A DNA stretch of 64,000 bases. Origin: Gammaproteobacteria bacterium (lineage in GTDB: Bacteria; Pseudomonadota; Gammaproteobacteria; DSM-16500). The translations under genes were made by a program, and so were the position numbers. The stretch spans positions 62,001-126,000 of the forward strand of contig JAJPGW010000013.1 of the NCBI GenBank assembly GCA_021325575.1, given 5' to 3'. The notes under the pieces are model-generated. The model ran no database searches. It was not told the origin of the DNA and saw only the letters and a program-made list of their open reading frames with translations. Below are positions 36,142 to 44,800 of this stretch, in pieces (position 1 is the stretch's first letter; the number at the start of each line of letters is the position of its first letter).

Positions 36142-36387
36142 ATGACAAAACAAGAAAAATTATTAGCGAAAGCAATTAATAATCCAAACGGATTGTCGTT
36201 TTCGGATTTTGTAACTCTGATGTCGCGATTGGGTTGGATAATGGATCATCAAACCGGCAGTCATCAGATTTGGTTTTCTCCGCAAGGATTTCGAATATCC
36301 GTTCAAAATAGACATGGAAACGCAAAAGGATATCAAGTGAAACAATTTCTGGCGAGATTAGAAGAGGAGAATAAAAATGCGCAATGA
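36142..36387 (+). CDS. hicA: HicA-family mRNA interferase toxin
   Basis: 81 aa, dsRBD-like fold family that cleaves mRNA. Catalytic His41 in TGSHQIW; other family traits are the LMSRLGW region and the ending GYQVKQFLARLEEE. No Shine-Dalgarno sequence: the start codon sits directly after the promoter/operator, consistent with weak or leaderless translation of the toxin. Overlaps hicB by 11 bases. Confidence 0.9.
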   Translation: MTKQEKLLAKAINNPNGLSFSDFVTLMSRLGWIMDHQTGSHQIWFSPQGFRISVQNRHGNAKGYQVKQFLARLEEENKNAQ

Positions 36388-36718
36388 TTTTGATGGGTTT
36401 AGTATTCAAATTGTCAACGACGATGAAGGGGATTATATCGCTCATTTTATTGAACTCCCGAATGTTTCTGCATACGGTGACACTCCTCAACATGCGATTG
36501 ACGAATTAAAAATTGCTTGGGAAGCAATGAAAAAAAGTTATCGCAAACACAACGAAGCTATCCCTATCGCTCCGACGCGTAAAGAATACAGTGGGCAATT
36601 CAATGTCAGAATTGATAAACGTGTTCATCGCGCATTAGCGATAGAGGCAGCTCGAGCAGGCTTGAGTTTGAATGCACTTATCGCACAGCGTTTGGCGCAT
36701 TCAGTGCAGAATATTTAA
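36377..36718 (+). CDS. hicB: HicB-family antitoxin
   Basis: 113 aa. N-terminal partial RNase H-like domain (DDEGDYIAHFIELPNVSAYGDT, AIDELKIAWEAM) that binds the toxin, and a C-terminal ribbon-helix-helix DNA-binding part (QFNVRIDKRVHRALAIEAA, SLNALIAQRL). AGAGGAG precedes the ATG inside hicA, so the antitoxin has a far better ribosome binding site than the toxin. Probably binds the palindrome at 36123-36140. Confidence 0.92.
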   Translation: MRNDFDGFSIQIVNDDEGDYIAHFIELPNVSAYGDTPQHAIDELKIAWEAMKKSYRKHNEAIPIAPTRKEYSGQFNVRIDKRVHRALAIEAARAGLSLNALIAQRLAHSVQNI

Positions 36719-37417
36719 TTAAAGTTGCATCATAGAACTAGTTGAGCTAGCGGTAAGCACGCTCAGCACTTCCGCAATATTTTCAGCAAAATATTGTTTT
36801 AAAAAAACGCATAATCTGATTTTATATGATTTAGTTTCTTCACAAAAGCGCGTAAAGTCATCATTATTTATCCCTACTTCAAGACCTTCACTAAAAGCAT
36901 TTTGAAGTTCTAAATACGCTTGCTTCACTTGATGAATTAAATTGGTAGTAGCTGGTTGGTCTGGAAAGGTTAGAAGATTTGGAAAAGAATTAATATATTG
37001 ATCTTCAACATCATTCAATTTGGCTTCACCATTCAATCGATGTAACTCTTTTTGAATATCTTCCAAGATAAAATGTTGATCGCTAAATTGCTTCAGAAAT
37101 TTAAACATATCTTTCTGAGTCATCTCATCATTAATTTGACCAAATAGATTGCGAATATTTTTCAACTGTATGCGAACAGCGACTTGGTATTTTTTAATTT
37201 TATCCTGTAATGCTGCAGTTGATTGAGAAACAGCGGAGAAACCTAAACCTTCTGAGATAGCGCGTGTGCTGTTTTTCAAATTTTCAGCCGCTAGATAGTC
37301 TTTGAATTCTTGTTTAGCCAGCTCTTCTTGTTCTGCCATCTCAACCCAGCTTTGGTATTCAGCCTCCGCTGCCATTTCTTGATACTCTTGATGTTCTCTG
37401 ACATTCATATGATTCAT
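36719..37417 (-). CDS. Hypothetical helical/coiled-coil protein
   Basis: 232 aa, not recognised. The N-terminus is very rich in Glu, Gln and Ala (MNVREHQEYQEMAAEAEYQ, EMAEQEELAKQEFKDYLAAE), the middle is a long helical region (LQDKIKKYQVAVRIQLKNI), and the end is a Ser/Thr-rich tail SVLTASSTSSMMQL. No signal peptide or membrane span. It ends directly against the hicB stop. An acidic, coiled-coil orphan protein in such a genome could be a secreted effector, but nothing direct supports this. Confidence 0.7.
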   Translation of the reverse strand: MNHMNVREHQEYQEMAAEAEYQSWVEMAEQEELAKQEFKDYLAAENLKNSTRAISEGLGFSAVSQSTAALQDKIKKYQVAVRIQLKNIRNLFGQINDEMTQKDMFKFLKQFSDQHFILEDIQKELHRLNGEAKLNDVEDQYINSFPNLLTFPDQPATTNLIHQVKQAYLELQNAFSEGLEVGINNDDFTRFCEETKSYKIRLCVFLKQYFAENIAEVLSVLTASSTSSMMQL

Positions 37418-37567
37418 TCTCGATCGAAATTAAAGCAAATAGTATAATTTATGTACAGATAAAAGTCAATTAGCTGGGGTCGTGGTTAAATTGTTATCTT
37501 ATTGATTTATATAATATTTGATTGATTGTATAATTAAAAAAATCCCTTATAGCCAAAAAGGAACCCC

Positions 37568-38485
37568 ATGCTCGCGTTTATTTCCCATCCCGTTTGCCTC
37601 CTGCATGACATGGGAGAAGGGCACTCAGAACAGCCAGCACGTATCAAAGTGATTGAAGAAGCGGTCAAAAATTCAAGAATTATTTCCGAACTCGAATTTT
37701 ATGAAGCACCTTTTGCGACTCGCAAAGAATTAATCCGAGTGCATGACAAAAATTACGTGGAGGAAATTTTTCAAATTGCGCCAGAAAAGGGCATCATTTC
37801 TTTGGATCCCGATACCTGGATGAATCCCTACACACTCAATGCTGCTTTGCGTGCAGCAGGCGCTTTAATTATGGCGGTGGACTTAGTCATGAAAAAAGAA
37901 GTCCGCGCTGCATTTTGCAATGTACGCCCACCCGGTCATCATGCTGAAAAAAATCGCGCAATGGGATTTTGTTTTTTTAATAATGTTGCTGTGGGTGTTG
38001 CCCATGCATTAGAGCATCATCATTTAAAACGAATTGCGATTATTGATTTTGATGTGCATCATGGAAATGGGACAGAAAATATTTTTCAAGAGGATGAAAG
38101 AGTTTTGTTGTGTTCCTCATTTCAGCATCCGTTTTATCCCTATTCAGGGACAGACAATAAGCATCCCAATATACTCAGCTTACCTCTTCCAGCCGGCACA
38201 AATAGCAAATTATTTCGAGATAAAGTTACAGAAAAATGGCTGCCAGCGCTCAAAAATTTTAAACCCGAAATGATTTTTTTCTCTGCTGGTTTTGATGCGC
38301 ATGCTAGTGATCCCCTAGCTAACTTATTTTTACTAGAAGAAGATTATGCCTGGATTACACGCGAAATAAAAAATATCGCGGAGGAATTTGCTGAAGGGCG
38401 CATGGTTTCGACTCTAGAGGGCGGTTATAATCTAGATGCTTTGGCAAAAAGCGCTCTCGCCCACATAGAGGCTATGCTAAAATAA
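37568..38485 (+). CDS. Histone deacetylase-like amidohydrolase
   Basis: 305 aa zinc hydrolase of the class II HDAC / acetylpolyamine amidohydrolase / AcuC superfamily. Motifs: RPPGHHAEKNRAMGFCFFNN (His124, His125), zinc ligands in IDFDVHHGNGT (Asp162, His164), FSAGFDAHASDPL (third ligand), and LEGGYNL near the end. Bacterial members deacetylate polyamines or acyl-lysine; the substrate here is not known. First gene of a same-strand run with an FAD monooxygenase 26 bases on. Confidence 0.92.
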   Translation: MLAFISHPVCLLHDMGEGHSEQPARIKVIEEAVKNSRIISELEFYEAPFATRKELIRVHDKNYVEEIFQIAPEKGIISLDPDTWMNPYTLNAALRAAGALIMAVDLVMKKEVRAAFCNVRPPGHHAEKNRAMGFCFFNNVAVGVAHALEHHHLKRIAIIDFDVHHGNGTENIFQEDERVLLCSSFQHPFYPYSGTDNKHPNILSLPLPAGTNSKLFRDKVTEKWLPALKNFKPEMIFFSAGFDAHASDPLANLFLLEEDYAWITREIKNIAEEFAEGRMVSTLEGGYNLDALAKSALAHIEAMLK

Positions 38486-38511
38486 CTGAAATTGGTATTT
38501 AAGGATGAATC

Positions 38512-40107
38512 ATGAGTCATTTACCTGTTTTAATCGTAGGTGCCGGCCCAACCGGATTAATGGTGGCCTGCGAACTTGCCCGTCGCAACATTCCTTTTCG
38601 TATCATTGATAAAAAATCAGAACCCAGCAAAGGGTCCAATGCGACCTGGATACAAAGCCGCACTCTCGAAATATTTGATTACCTAGGAATGGCAGATCCC
38701 TTTTTAAGAAAAGGCCACCCATGCCACGCAATTAATTTTTATCAAAATGGCAATCAAATTGGCAATCTGAATTTGAAGCAAATTGATTCCTGTTATCCAT
38801 TTATCCTCATGTTGCCCCAAAGTGAAACGGAAAAAATTCTTGCGGAAAAACTGGCAAAATCCAATATCAAAGTCGAGCGATCGATTGAATTAATCAATCT
38901 CGAGAAACATAAAAATAATTTTGTCTCAACGATTCGCATGCCAAATGGAAATCTGGAAAATATTAGTAGTGATTGGGTGATTGCCTGTGATGGCGCCAAT
39001 AGCACCGTGCGCCAAAAATGCGGCATTCATTTTCCAGGCGTGGATATTCCAGAACAATTTATGGTTGGGGATGCCAAAATGAGTTCATTTCTTTCAACTC
39101 ACGAAATTCATGTGTTCTTCGATAAAGGGACTATTTTTCCCGACAAAGCTACGATGTTTGCCGCGTTTCCCTGGGGTGAAAAAGAATATCGCCTGAATGC
39201 CAATCTTTATCTGGAAAGCCCGAGACAAAATTTTACTGAACAAGAAGTCCGTGAACTTGTCGCTGAGCGTGCTAATGGAAATTACACGGTTGAATCGGTT
39301 TCTTGGATTTCTCCTTTCTGGATCCACAGCAAAACCGTCAAGGACATGCAGGAAGACAGAATATTTTTAGCAGGCGATGCCGCTCATATTCATTCTCCAG
39401 CGGGCGGTCAGGGGATGAATACCGGTTTACAGGATGCATTCAATCTTGCTTGGAAACTTGCACTACATATTCAACATAAAGCCGATCGATCCTTGCTAGA
39501 TAGCTATCAGTTAGAACGATTTCCCGTAGTCAATCGCATTGTGACCCAGTCCGATTATTTAACGAATATGATGTTATTTGATAAAACTTTTTTTGCAAAA
39601 TTACGGAAATTCAGCAAAAGCATTAGTCAGCCAAAACAAGCAAAAAAAATTGGCATGCAGCTCACTCAATTGGCTATCCGTTATCAAAAAAGTCCCATCA
39701 TCGATTATCATGAAAAAACGCCAGTCAATTCGCCCAAACAAGGTGAGCGCGCGCCTAATGTAAAAATGACTGCCTCACAACACCTTTATGATTATTTGCG
39801 GAATACGGGTTACAATATTTTGCTATTTTCAGGCTTAAATGCCGATGAAAAAAGTCTTACCAAACTGATTCAATTACAGAAACAATTGCAGGAAAAATTT
39901 CCAGAAGTCATTAAAACTCATATCATCGGTACCGTAGAAAAAAATTCGGAACATTTTATTTTTGATACCAATCAGCAAATTCATCAAACCTATAATATTA
40001 AAAAACCTGCGATTTATATTATTCGACCCGATAATTATATCGCTTATTTTTCAAAGAAAATGGATGAGAAGCCTATCAAGAATTTTTTAAAAACTAATTT
40101 AATCTGA
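38512..40107 (+). CDS. FAD-dependent aromatic hydroxylase (PheA/TfdB type)
   Basis: 531 aa. N-terminal FAD-binding VLIVGAGPTGLMVACELA, middle DG motif VIACDGANSTVRQ, second FAD motif FLAGDAAHIHSPAGGQGMNT followed by QDAFNLAWKLA. The C-terminal ~130 residues are a thioredoxin-like domain without cysteines, typical of the phenol hydroxylase/MhpA/RdmE group. It likely hydroxylates an aromatic or polyketide-like compound with NAD(P)H. AAGGA precedes ATG; 14 bases separate it from the SDR gene. Confidence 0.9.
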   Translation: MSHLPVLIVGAGPTGLMVACELARRNIPFRIIDKKSEPSKGSNATWIQSRTLEIFDYLGMADPFLRKGHPCHAINFYQNGNQIGNLNLKQIDSCYPFILMLPQSETEKILAEKLAKSNIKVERSIELINLEKHKNNFVSTIRMPNGNLENISSDWVIACDGANSTVRQKCGIHFPGVDIPEQFMVGDAKMSSFLSTHEIHVFFDKGTIFPDKATMFAAFPWGEKEYRLNANLYLESPRQNFTEQEVRELVAERANGNYTVESVSWISPFWIHSKTVKDMQEDRIFLAGDAAHIHSPAGGQGMNTGLQDAFNLAWKLALHIQHKADRSLLDSYQLERFPVVNRIVTQSDYLTNMMLFDKTFFAKLRKFSKSISQPKQAKKIGMQLTQLAIRYQKSPIIDYHEKTPVNSPKQGERAPNVKMTASQHLYDYLRNTGYNILLFSGLNADEKSLTKLIQLQKQLQEKFPEVIKTHIIGTVEKNSEHFIFDTNQQIHQTYNIKKPAIYIIRPDNYIAYFSKKMDEKPIKNFLKTNLI

Positions 40108-40121
40108 AAAAAGGAATTTTT

Positions 40122-40892
40122 ATGAAACGAGTTCAAGATAAAGTTGCCATTGTCACCGGCGGCGCAATGGGAATTGGCGAAGCCGCTTGTCGATTGCTGG
40201 CGAAAGAAGGCGCCAAAGTTGCTATCACCGATATTAATAAAGAAGAAGGTATGAAAGTCGCTGAAGCAATCAAAAAACAGGGCGGAACTGCTGAATTTTG
40301 GCTGATGAATACTGCGAATGAAAAAGAAGTCGAATCCACTTTTAAAGAGATTGCAACAAAATTCGGACGAATTAATATACTAGTCAATAACGCTGGAATT
40401 TCTGGCGCGGACAAACCTACCGACGAAATAACCGAAGGAGAATGGGACCAAGTCAACAACATCAATGTCAAAGGTGTTTTTTTCTGTACCAAGCATGTCA
40501 TTGCTTATATGCGGAAAGCGGGCGGCGGTAGTATTATTAATTTATCCTCCATCTATGGTCTTATCGGCGCACCTGATGTTCCACCTTATCATGCTTCAAA
40601 AGGCGCAGTGCGACTCATGACCAAAACCGATGCGCTGTTGTTTGCCAAGGACAAAATACGCGTCAATTCCATTCATCCTGGCTATATCTGGACCCCGATG
40701 GTGGAGCGAATTGCTACCAAATTTGAAGGTGGCAAAGATGCTTTTTTAAAAAAAATCGGCTCACTGCATGCATTAGGTCACGTTGGCGAAGCCAATGATA
40801 TTGGCTATGGGATTCTGTATCTTGCATCGGATGAGTCAAAATTTGTGACGGGCAGTGAGTTGGTGATTGATGGGGGATATACAGCTCAGTGA
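40122..40892 (+). CDS. Short-chain dehydrogenase/reductase, classical type
   Basis: 256 aa. NAD(P)-binding GGAMGIGEAA, NNAG motif (ILVNNAGISG), catalytic Ser (NLSSIYG) and Y-x3-K (YHASKGA), and the terminal VIDGGYTAQ. Asp in ITDIN after the second strand favours NAD(H). The family oxidises or reduces hydroxy/keto groups; a role beside the monooxygenase upstream is plausible. AAGGA precedes ATG. Confidence 0.92.
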   Translation: MKRVQDKVAIVTGGAMGIGEAACRLLAKEGAKVAITDINKEEGMKVAEAIKKQGGTAEFWLMNTANEKEVESTFKEIATKFGRINILVNNAGISGADKPTDEITEGEWDQVNNINVKGVFFCTKHVIAYMRKAGGGSIINLSSIYGLIGAPDVPPYHASKGAVRLMTKTDALLFAKDKIRVNSIHPGYIWTPMVERIATKFEGGKDAFLKKIGSLHALGHVGEANDIGYGILYLASDESKFVTGSELVIDGGYTAQ

Positions 40893-40936
40893 TAGTTATG
40901 TAATAATTTGCGGCACTGTTTGTTTAGGAGATGATT

Positions 40937-41323
40937 ATGAAAAAAGTTACTTATGAATACCATCATACTGGCATACCGACAGACCAGCCGCAAGCGGGAG
41001 AAAAATATAGCTCTACATTTAAAATGTATACAACTTCTGGCAACAATCCATTTCGTATTCAATGGCATCGTTTTGAGAAAGGTTGTCCTTTACATCCATT
41101 GATTCAATCCGTTCCGCACGTCGCATTCAAAGTGAGTAGCATCGATGAAGCCATTAAAGGCAAAAAAGTCATTCTAGAACCTTATTTTCCCTTCGAAGGA
41201 TTTCGCGTCGCCATGGTTGAAATAGATGGCGCACCCGTTGAATTTATCGAGACCCAATTAAGCGAACAGGAAATTTGGGGTGAATCGCATAAAGGTTCAG
41301 TGATTTATCCTGAGAATGATTAA
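40937..41323 (+). CDS. VOC-superfamily (glyoxalase-like) protein
   Basis: 128 aa from ATG 40937; TAGGAG is six bases before it, while the ATG at 40931 abuts the site and is unlikely. Features: HHTGIPTDQP at the N-terminus, PHVAFKVSSIDEAIKGK, and PVEFIETQ, matching a single VOC beta-alpha-beta module pattern with a possible metal His and Glu. The substrate is unknown. Last gene of the HDAC-like/monooxygenase/SDR run. Confidence 0.8.
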   Translation: MKKVTYEYHHTGIPTDQPQAGEKYSSTFKMYTTSGNNPFRIQWHRFEKGCPLHPLIQSVPHVAFKVSSIDEAIKGKKVILEPYFPFEGFRVAMVEIDGAPVEFIETQLSEQEIWGESHKGSVIYPEND

Positions 41324-41463
41324 TATTGTGAAGATATCTTGCTCCTACTAAAGCAGTATAATAAACTCGAGTTCTATTTCGACTAATCCCACCTTTTTCA
41401 TCAATTTATCACTCGTTTTATTCTAAATCAGGTATTAATAACTTATATTAATCATTAACATGG

Positions 41464-41489
41464 CATTATTTGATATATATCAAATAATG
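41464..41489 (+). promoter_or_regulatory. 26-bp perfect palindrome, operator of the toxin-antitoxin pair
   Basis: The half-site CATTATTTGATAT is followed by its exact reverse complement. A -35-like TTGATA (41470-41475) lies inside it and a -10-like TATACT (41493-41498) follows at 17 bases, ending one base before ATG 41500. The very short distance makes the exact promoter uncertain, but the palindrome is a strong candidate for binding by the XRE antitoxin. Confidence 0.75.
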
Positions 41490-41499
41490 ATATATACTT

Positions 41500-41793
41500 A
41501 TGACAATAAAATGGCAAGTTAATCCAACAAAATCAGTAGATAAAGAAGCTCTAAAATTAAATAAAAATATATTATCAAAATTGTATTTTTTATTTAATGA
41601 ATTATCCATAAGAGGACCTGCGCTTTTTGATTGGCCTAATTATGGAAAACTTAAGGGACAAAAAGGGGATAAACGACATTGCCATTTACAAAAAGGGAAG
41701 CCCACCTATGTTTGCTGCTGGGAAGTAATCGATAAAAAAAGCAGGATTATTGAGGTTTATTATGTCGGAACACATGAAAAAGCACCCTATTAA
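41500..41793 (+). CDS. RelE/HigB-like toxin
   Basis: 97 aa. The C-terminal half KGDKRHCHLQKGKPTYVCCW, then RIIEVYYVGTHEKAPY, matches the 'cytotoxic translational repressor' branch of RelE/ParE toxins, which cleave ribosome-bound mRNA. GPALFDWPNYGKL is the usual middle motif. No Shine-Dalgarno before ATG. The 3' end overlaps the antitoxin gene by 32 bases. Confidence 0.88.
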   Translation: MTIKWQVNPTKSVDKEALKLNKNILSKLYFLFNELSIRGPALFDWPNYGKLKGQKGDKRHCHLQKGKPTYVCCWEVIDKKSRIIEVYYVGTHEKAPY

Positions 41794-42160
41794 AGCTCAC
41801 GCCCACGGTCATTCTTTGTTAGTGACACATCATTCCAAAACATACAAAATTCCACAAAATATTGCAAATCAATATGTTATTGAAACAAAAAATAAAGTGA
41901 AAAAATCTAAAAAAAATAAACTAGAAATTACGCTTAGCACTTTGTTTAAAGATCTTGAACATGAATATACTAAAGCGGGTGTATTGTTACGCGGTTTACG
42001 ATTACGGGAAAATTTATCACAAATTGCATTCGCAAAAAAAATTAATATTACCCAGGCTAATTTATCCAATATGGAAAATGGTCGAAGACCTATAGGGAAA
42101 ACAATAGCCAAAAGAATTGAAAAAGCTTTTGGCGTAAATTATCGATATTTTCTCGAATAA
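41762..42160 (+). CDS. XRE-family antitoxin
   Basis: 132 aa from ATG 41762, chosen because GAGG lies six bases upstream within the toxin gene. The N-terminal ~60 residues (MSEHMKKHPIKAHAHGH...) are basic and probably contact the toxin. The helix-turn-helix is at the C-terminus: LRGLRLRENLSQIAFAKKI, then TQANLSNMENGRRPIGKTIA. Order toxin-antitoxin is as in higBA. It probably represses from the palindrome at 41464-41489. Confidence 0.88.
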   Translation: MSEHMKKHPIKAHAHGHSLLVTHHSKTYKIPQNIANQYVIETKNKVKKSKKNKLEITLSTLFKDLEHEYTKAGVLLRGLRLRENLSQIAFAKKINITQANLSNMENGRRPIGKTIAKRIEKAFGVNYRYFLE

Positions 42161-42168
42161 ACAGTAAT

Positions 42169-43539
42169 TTATTCATGCGCAGATTTCCACAACAACCCCG
42201 GCAACAGTAGGGCAATGATCAATCCCACGCTCATGATAAAATGAAATAGAAATACATCATGCTTTGATAGATTATCAGGGGGAATAAAGCCCATACATAA
42301 TGCAATAAAGGAAGTAATGGCGCCTAGCGTCATCACCATCCATAAAACCACAATGCCGCCAGGAATCTTAAATCCTTTGACAGAAACGGGTAAGTATCGC
42401 AAACGAATAGCTGAACTAAATAAAATAACATAATAAATAAGTGTGATTTGCGATGCGAGATCAAGCAGCAACCAAAACGAATCAGTCACACGCGGGAAAA
42501 CTAAAAAAATCATGCTGGCAACAGAGAAAATAATCGCTTCAAAAATAAGTACGCCAATTGGGGATTCATAACGGTTCACTTTTTGCAAAAATCTGGCCAC
42601 ATGATTTTTTTGACAGGCAACAAACATACCGCGAGTCGATCCCAACATCCAGGCAGCAACACTGCCAATATTACCTGCTAAAATAAGCAATAAAATAATC
42701 GTTAAAAGTTGTGCTAAATGCATTTTTTGAAAGAAAAAGACAATTGCATCCAATAAACCGGTTAAAACACTTAATTTATCCACAGGAATAATGGTTGCAA
42801 TCGTTAATTCAGAACAGAGCAATAATAGAACCAGCAATATGCTTGAAATCAATAAACTCAGTGGGTAATCGCGTCGCGGATTGACTACATTTCCCGCATG
42901 CACAGCCGTCAATTCAATTCCAAATAAGGAAATCATCACAGCGATTAATAATCCGAAATTATTTAAGTGAAATAAATTAGGAAAAAGGGTAGTTTTGTTG
43001 AAAGTAATCGCAACAGGATTTCCTGAAAGCCACCAGAAAATTCCGCCGAGGATGATTAAAATCATGGGCAGAATAACCCCAATCACACTGCAAATCGCAC
43101 TGGTTCGACTGGAAAATTGAATACCAAAACAATTTAAAAGGGTCGAACCCCAAAACAACAAAATTCCAAAACCGACTACAAAAAATTTATTTTGTGCAAG
43201 CGCAGGATTAAATAAATAAGCAAAATTCGCAGCAATTAAAGAAAAAATGGATGGATACCACAATAAATTAGAAATCCACAAAAGAGCAACGGCAAAAAAT
43301 CCGACCTTAGTCCCAAAGGCCTGCTCACACCAAATATAAGCACCACCGGTTTGAGGATGTGTTGTTGCAAGTTCTGCAACCATTAAAGTGCAGGGGAGAA
43401 AAAACCCAATAATTGCCAACAAATACAAAAGCGGCAATGCAGCACCATAACCCGCATTGGCAGGCAAAATTTGCAAATTACCCACTATGACAATTTGCAG
43501 GAGGGCTAGGCTGCCAATTGTTAGAAATTTATTTTTCAT
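42169..43539 (-). CDS. APC-superfamily amino acid permease/antiporter
   Basis: 456 aa from ATG 43539 (a GTG at 43566 is in frame). About twelve hydrophobic segments. N-terminal GSLALLQIVIVGNLQILPANAGYG and the TM2-3 motif HPQTGGAYIWCEQAFG are typical of the APC family's amino-acid/glutamate-GABA-antiporter branch. The substrate is not determinable. Legionellales carry many such transporters, in line with an amino-acid-based metabolism. Convergent with the antitoxin gene, 8 bases apart. Confidence 0.88.
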   Translation of the reverse strand: MKNKFLTIGSLALLQIVIVGNLQILPANAGYGAALPLLYLLAIIGFFLPCTLMVAELATTHPQTGGAYIWCEQAFGTKVGFFAVALLWISNLLWYPSIFSLIAANFAYLFNPALAQNKFFVVGFGILLFWGSTLLNCFGIQFSSRTSAICSVIGVILPMILIILGGIFWWLSGNPVAITFNKTTLFPNLFHLNNFGLLIAVMISLFGIELTAVHAGNVVNPRRDYPLSLLISSILLVLLLLCSELTIATIIPVDKLSVLTGLLDAIVFFFQKMHLAQLLTIILLLILAGNIGSVAAWMLGSTRGMFVACQKNHVARFLQKVNRYESPIGVLIFEAIIFSVASMIFLVFPRVTDSFWLLLDLASQITLIYYVILFSSAIRLRYLPVSVKGFKIPGGIVVLWMVMTLGAITSFIALCMGFIPPDNLSKHDVFLFHFIMSVGLIIALLLPGLLWKSAHE

Positions 43540-43674
43540 AGAAATGACTATATCAGAAGAAACCACCGAAATATATGTTTAAAAAACAACAAATTATAAT
43601 AAAGTGGTTGCTTTAAATACGCTAAAATTTATAATATAAGCCTCTAAAAATTATTACTGCGAAATATTAGAATT

Positions 43675-44784
43675 ATGAAATTTTTTAAAAATTTTTTGTT
43701 GTTATCTTTTTTATTGGTCTCAATTCCCGCTTTTGCAAATCTACCTTATCATCCCATTCAATTACCTCGAGATGATGCAGGACACCTGAGTAACGTCCCT
43801 TATCCTGTGAAAAATCTATCAGAATGGTGGTATTACAGCGGCAAACTGACGACGCAAGAAGATCGCCATTTTGGTTATTATTTAATTATTTTTAATATCA
43901 CGAAATATGTTCTCGGTAAAAAAATCACAGTGCCGCTGTACACATTGCAATTAACCGATATTGATAACAATAAAGTTTATGGCACTAAGATTTATTATCC
44001 CAACAAAGAAACTGAATTTTCTACCCAGCAATTAGCGATTACACTCGGCAAAAATAAAGAAGTAACACTGAAAAAAAATGCTGGAATTTATCTCATTGAT
44101 TCCACAACGCAGACTAAGCAGGGTGTAACTGTTAAATTATTTTTGACAATGAAACCAACACGTAATCCTTTGCTTGTTGGCGGTAAAGGAATTATTCCAA
44201 TGGGTAATGATACCAATAGTTACTATTATTCGTTTACACGCCTTGCAACAGCAGGATCCATTCAGATCGACAATAAAATTTATAAAATTAACCCAAGCGA
44301 AAGCAGTTCCTGGATGGATCATCAGTGGGGAGATTTTATGCTCTCAACGGATAATCAATGGTTTTGGACCAGCATTCGTTTAGATAATAATATCGATATC
44401 AATTTAACGAATGTTTTAGATTCCTCTAAACAACCTGGCAAAATTAAAATGGCAAATATTATGATGCCGGATGGGAGATTTTTATTTACTACCAATTTTT
44501 TTGTAAAACCAATTAATCATGATTTACATCAATACCCATTAACTTATGATATTGAAATGCAATCCTTACAATTAAAAATGCACATTACATCACTTGCCGA
44601 TCATCAAGATTGTAATATTTATTGGGAAGGAATCAGTAAAGTCGACGGCACTTATCAGGGCAAACCCATTCATGGATTTGCTTATGTTGAAAATACTTCA
44701 CGTTATGGCTGGCCTTTGTCATTATTTATAGAAAAAATAAATACATCGATGGAACAATTTGGGGTTTTATTGCGAAATCTATAG
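43675..44784 (+). CDS. Secreted CrtC/AttH-type lipocalin-like protein
   Basis: 369 aa. Signal peptide KFFKNFLLLSFLLVSIPAFA. The mature part starts LPYHPIQLPRDD and carries the family landmarks SEWWYYSGKL, then FGYYLIIFNIT and, in the middle, SSWMDHQWGDFML. These match the AttH/carotenoid 1,2-hydratase-like double-lipocalin family. No carotenoid genes are seen nearby, so a hydratase role is not supported; ligand unknown. Confidence 0.82.
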   Translation: MKFFKNFLLLSFLLVSIPAFANLPYHPIQLPRDDAGHLSNVPYPVKNLSEWWYYSGKLTTQEDRHFGYYLIIFNITKYVLGKKITVPLYTLQLTDIDNNKVYGTKIYYPNKETEFSTQQLAITLGKNKEVTLKKNAGIYLIDSTTQTKQGVTVKLFLTMKPTRNPLLVGGKGIIPMGNDTNSYYYSFTRLATAGSIQIDNKIYKINPSESSSWMDHQWGDFMLSTDNQWFWTSIRLDNNIDINLTNVLDSSKQPGKIKMANIMMPDGRFLFTTNFFVKPINHDLHQYPLTYDIEMQSLQLKMHITSLADHQDCNIYWEGISKVDGTYQGKPIHGFAYVENTSRYGWPLSLFIEKINTSMEQFGVLLRNL

Positions 44785-44800
44785 ATTAAGGAAAATAAAA

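Noticed and set aside
42155-42174. Hairpin GAATAAA-CAGTAA-TTTATTC as a terminator between the antitoxin and permease genes
   Set aside because: AT-only, no T-run, and it overlaps both stop codons; too weak to call.
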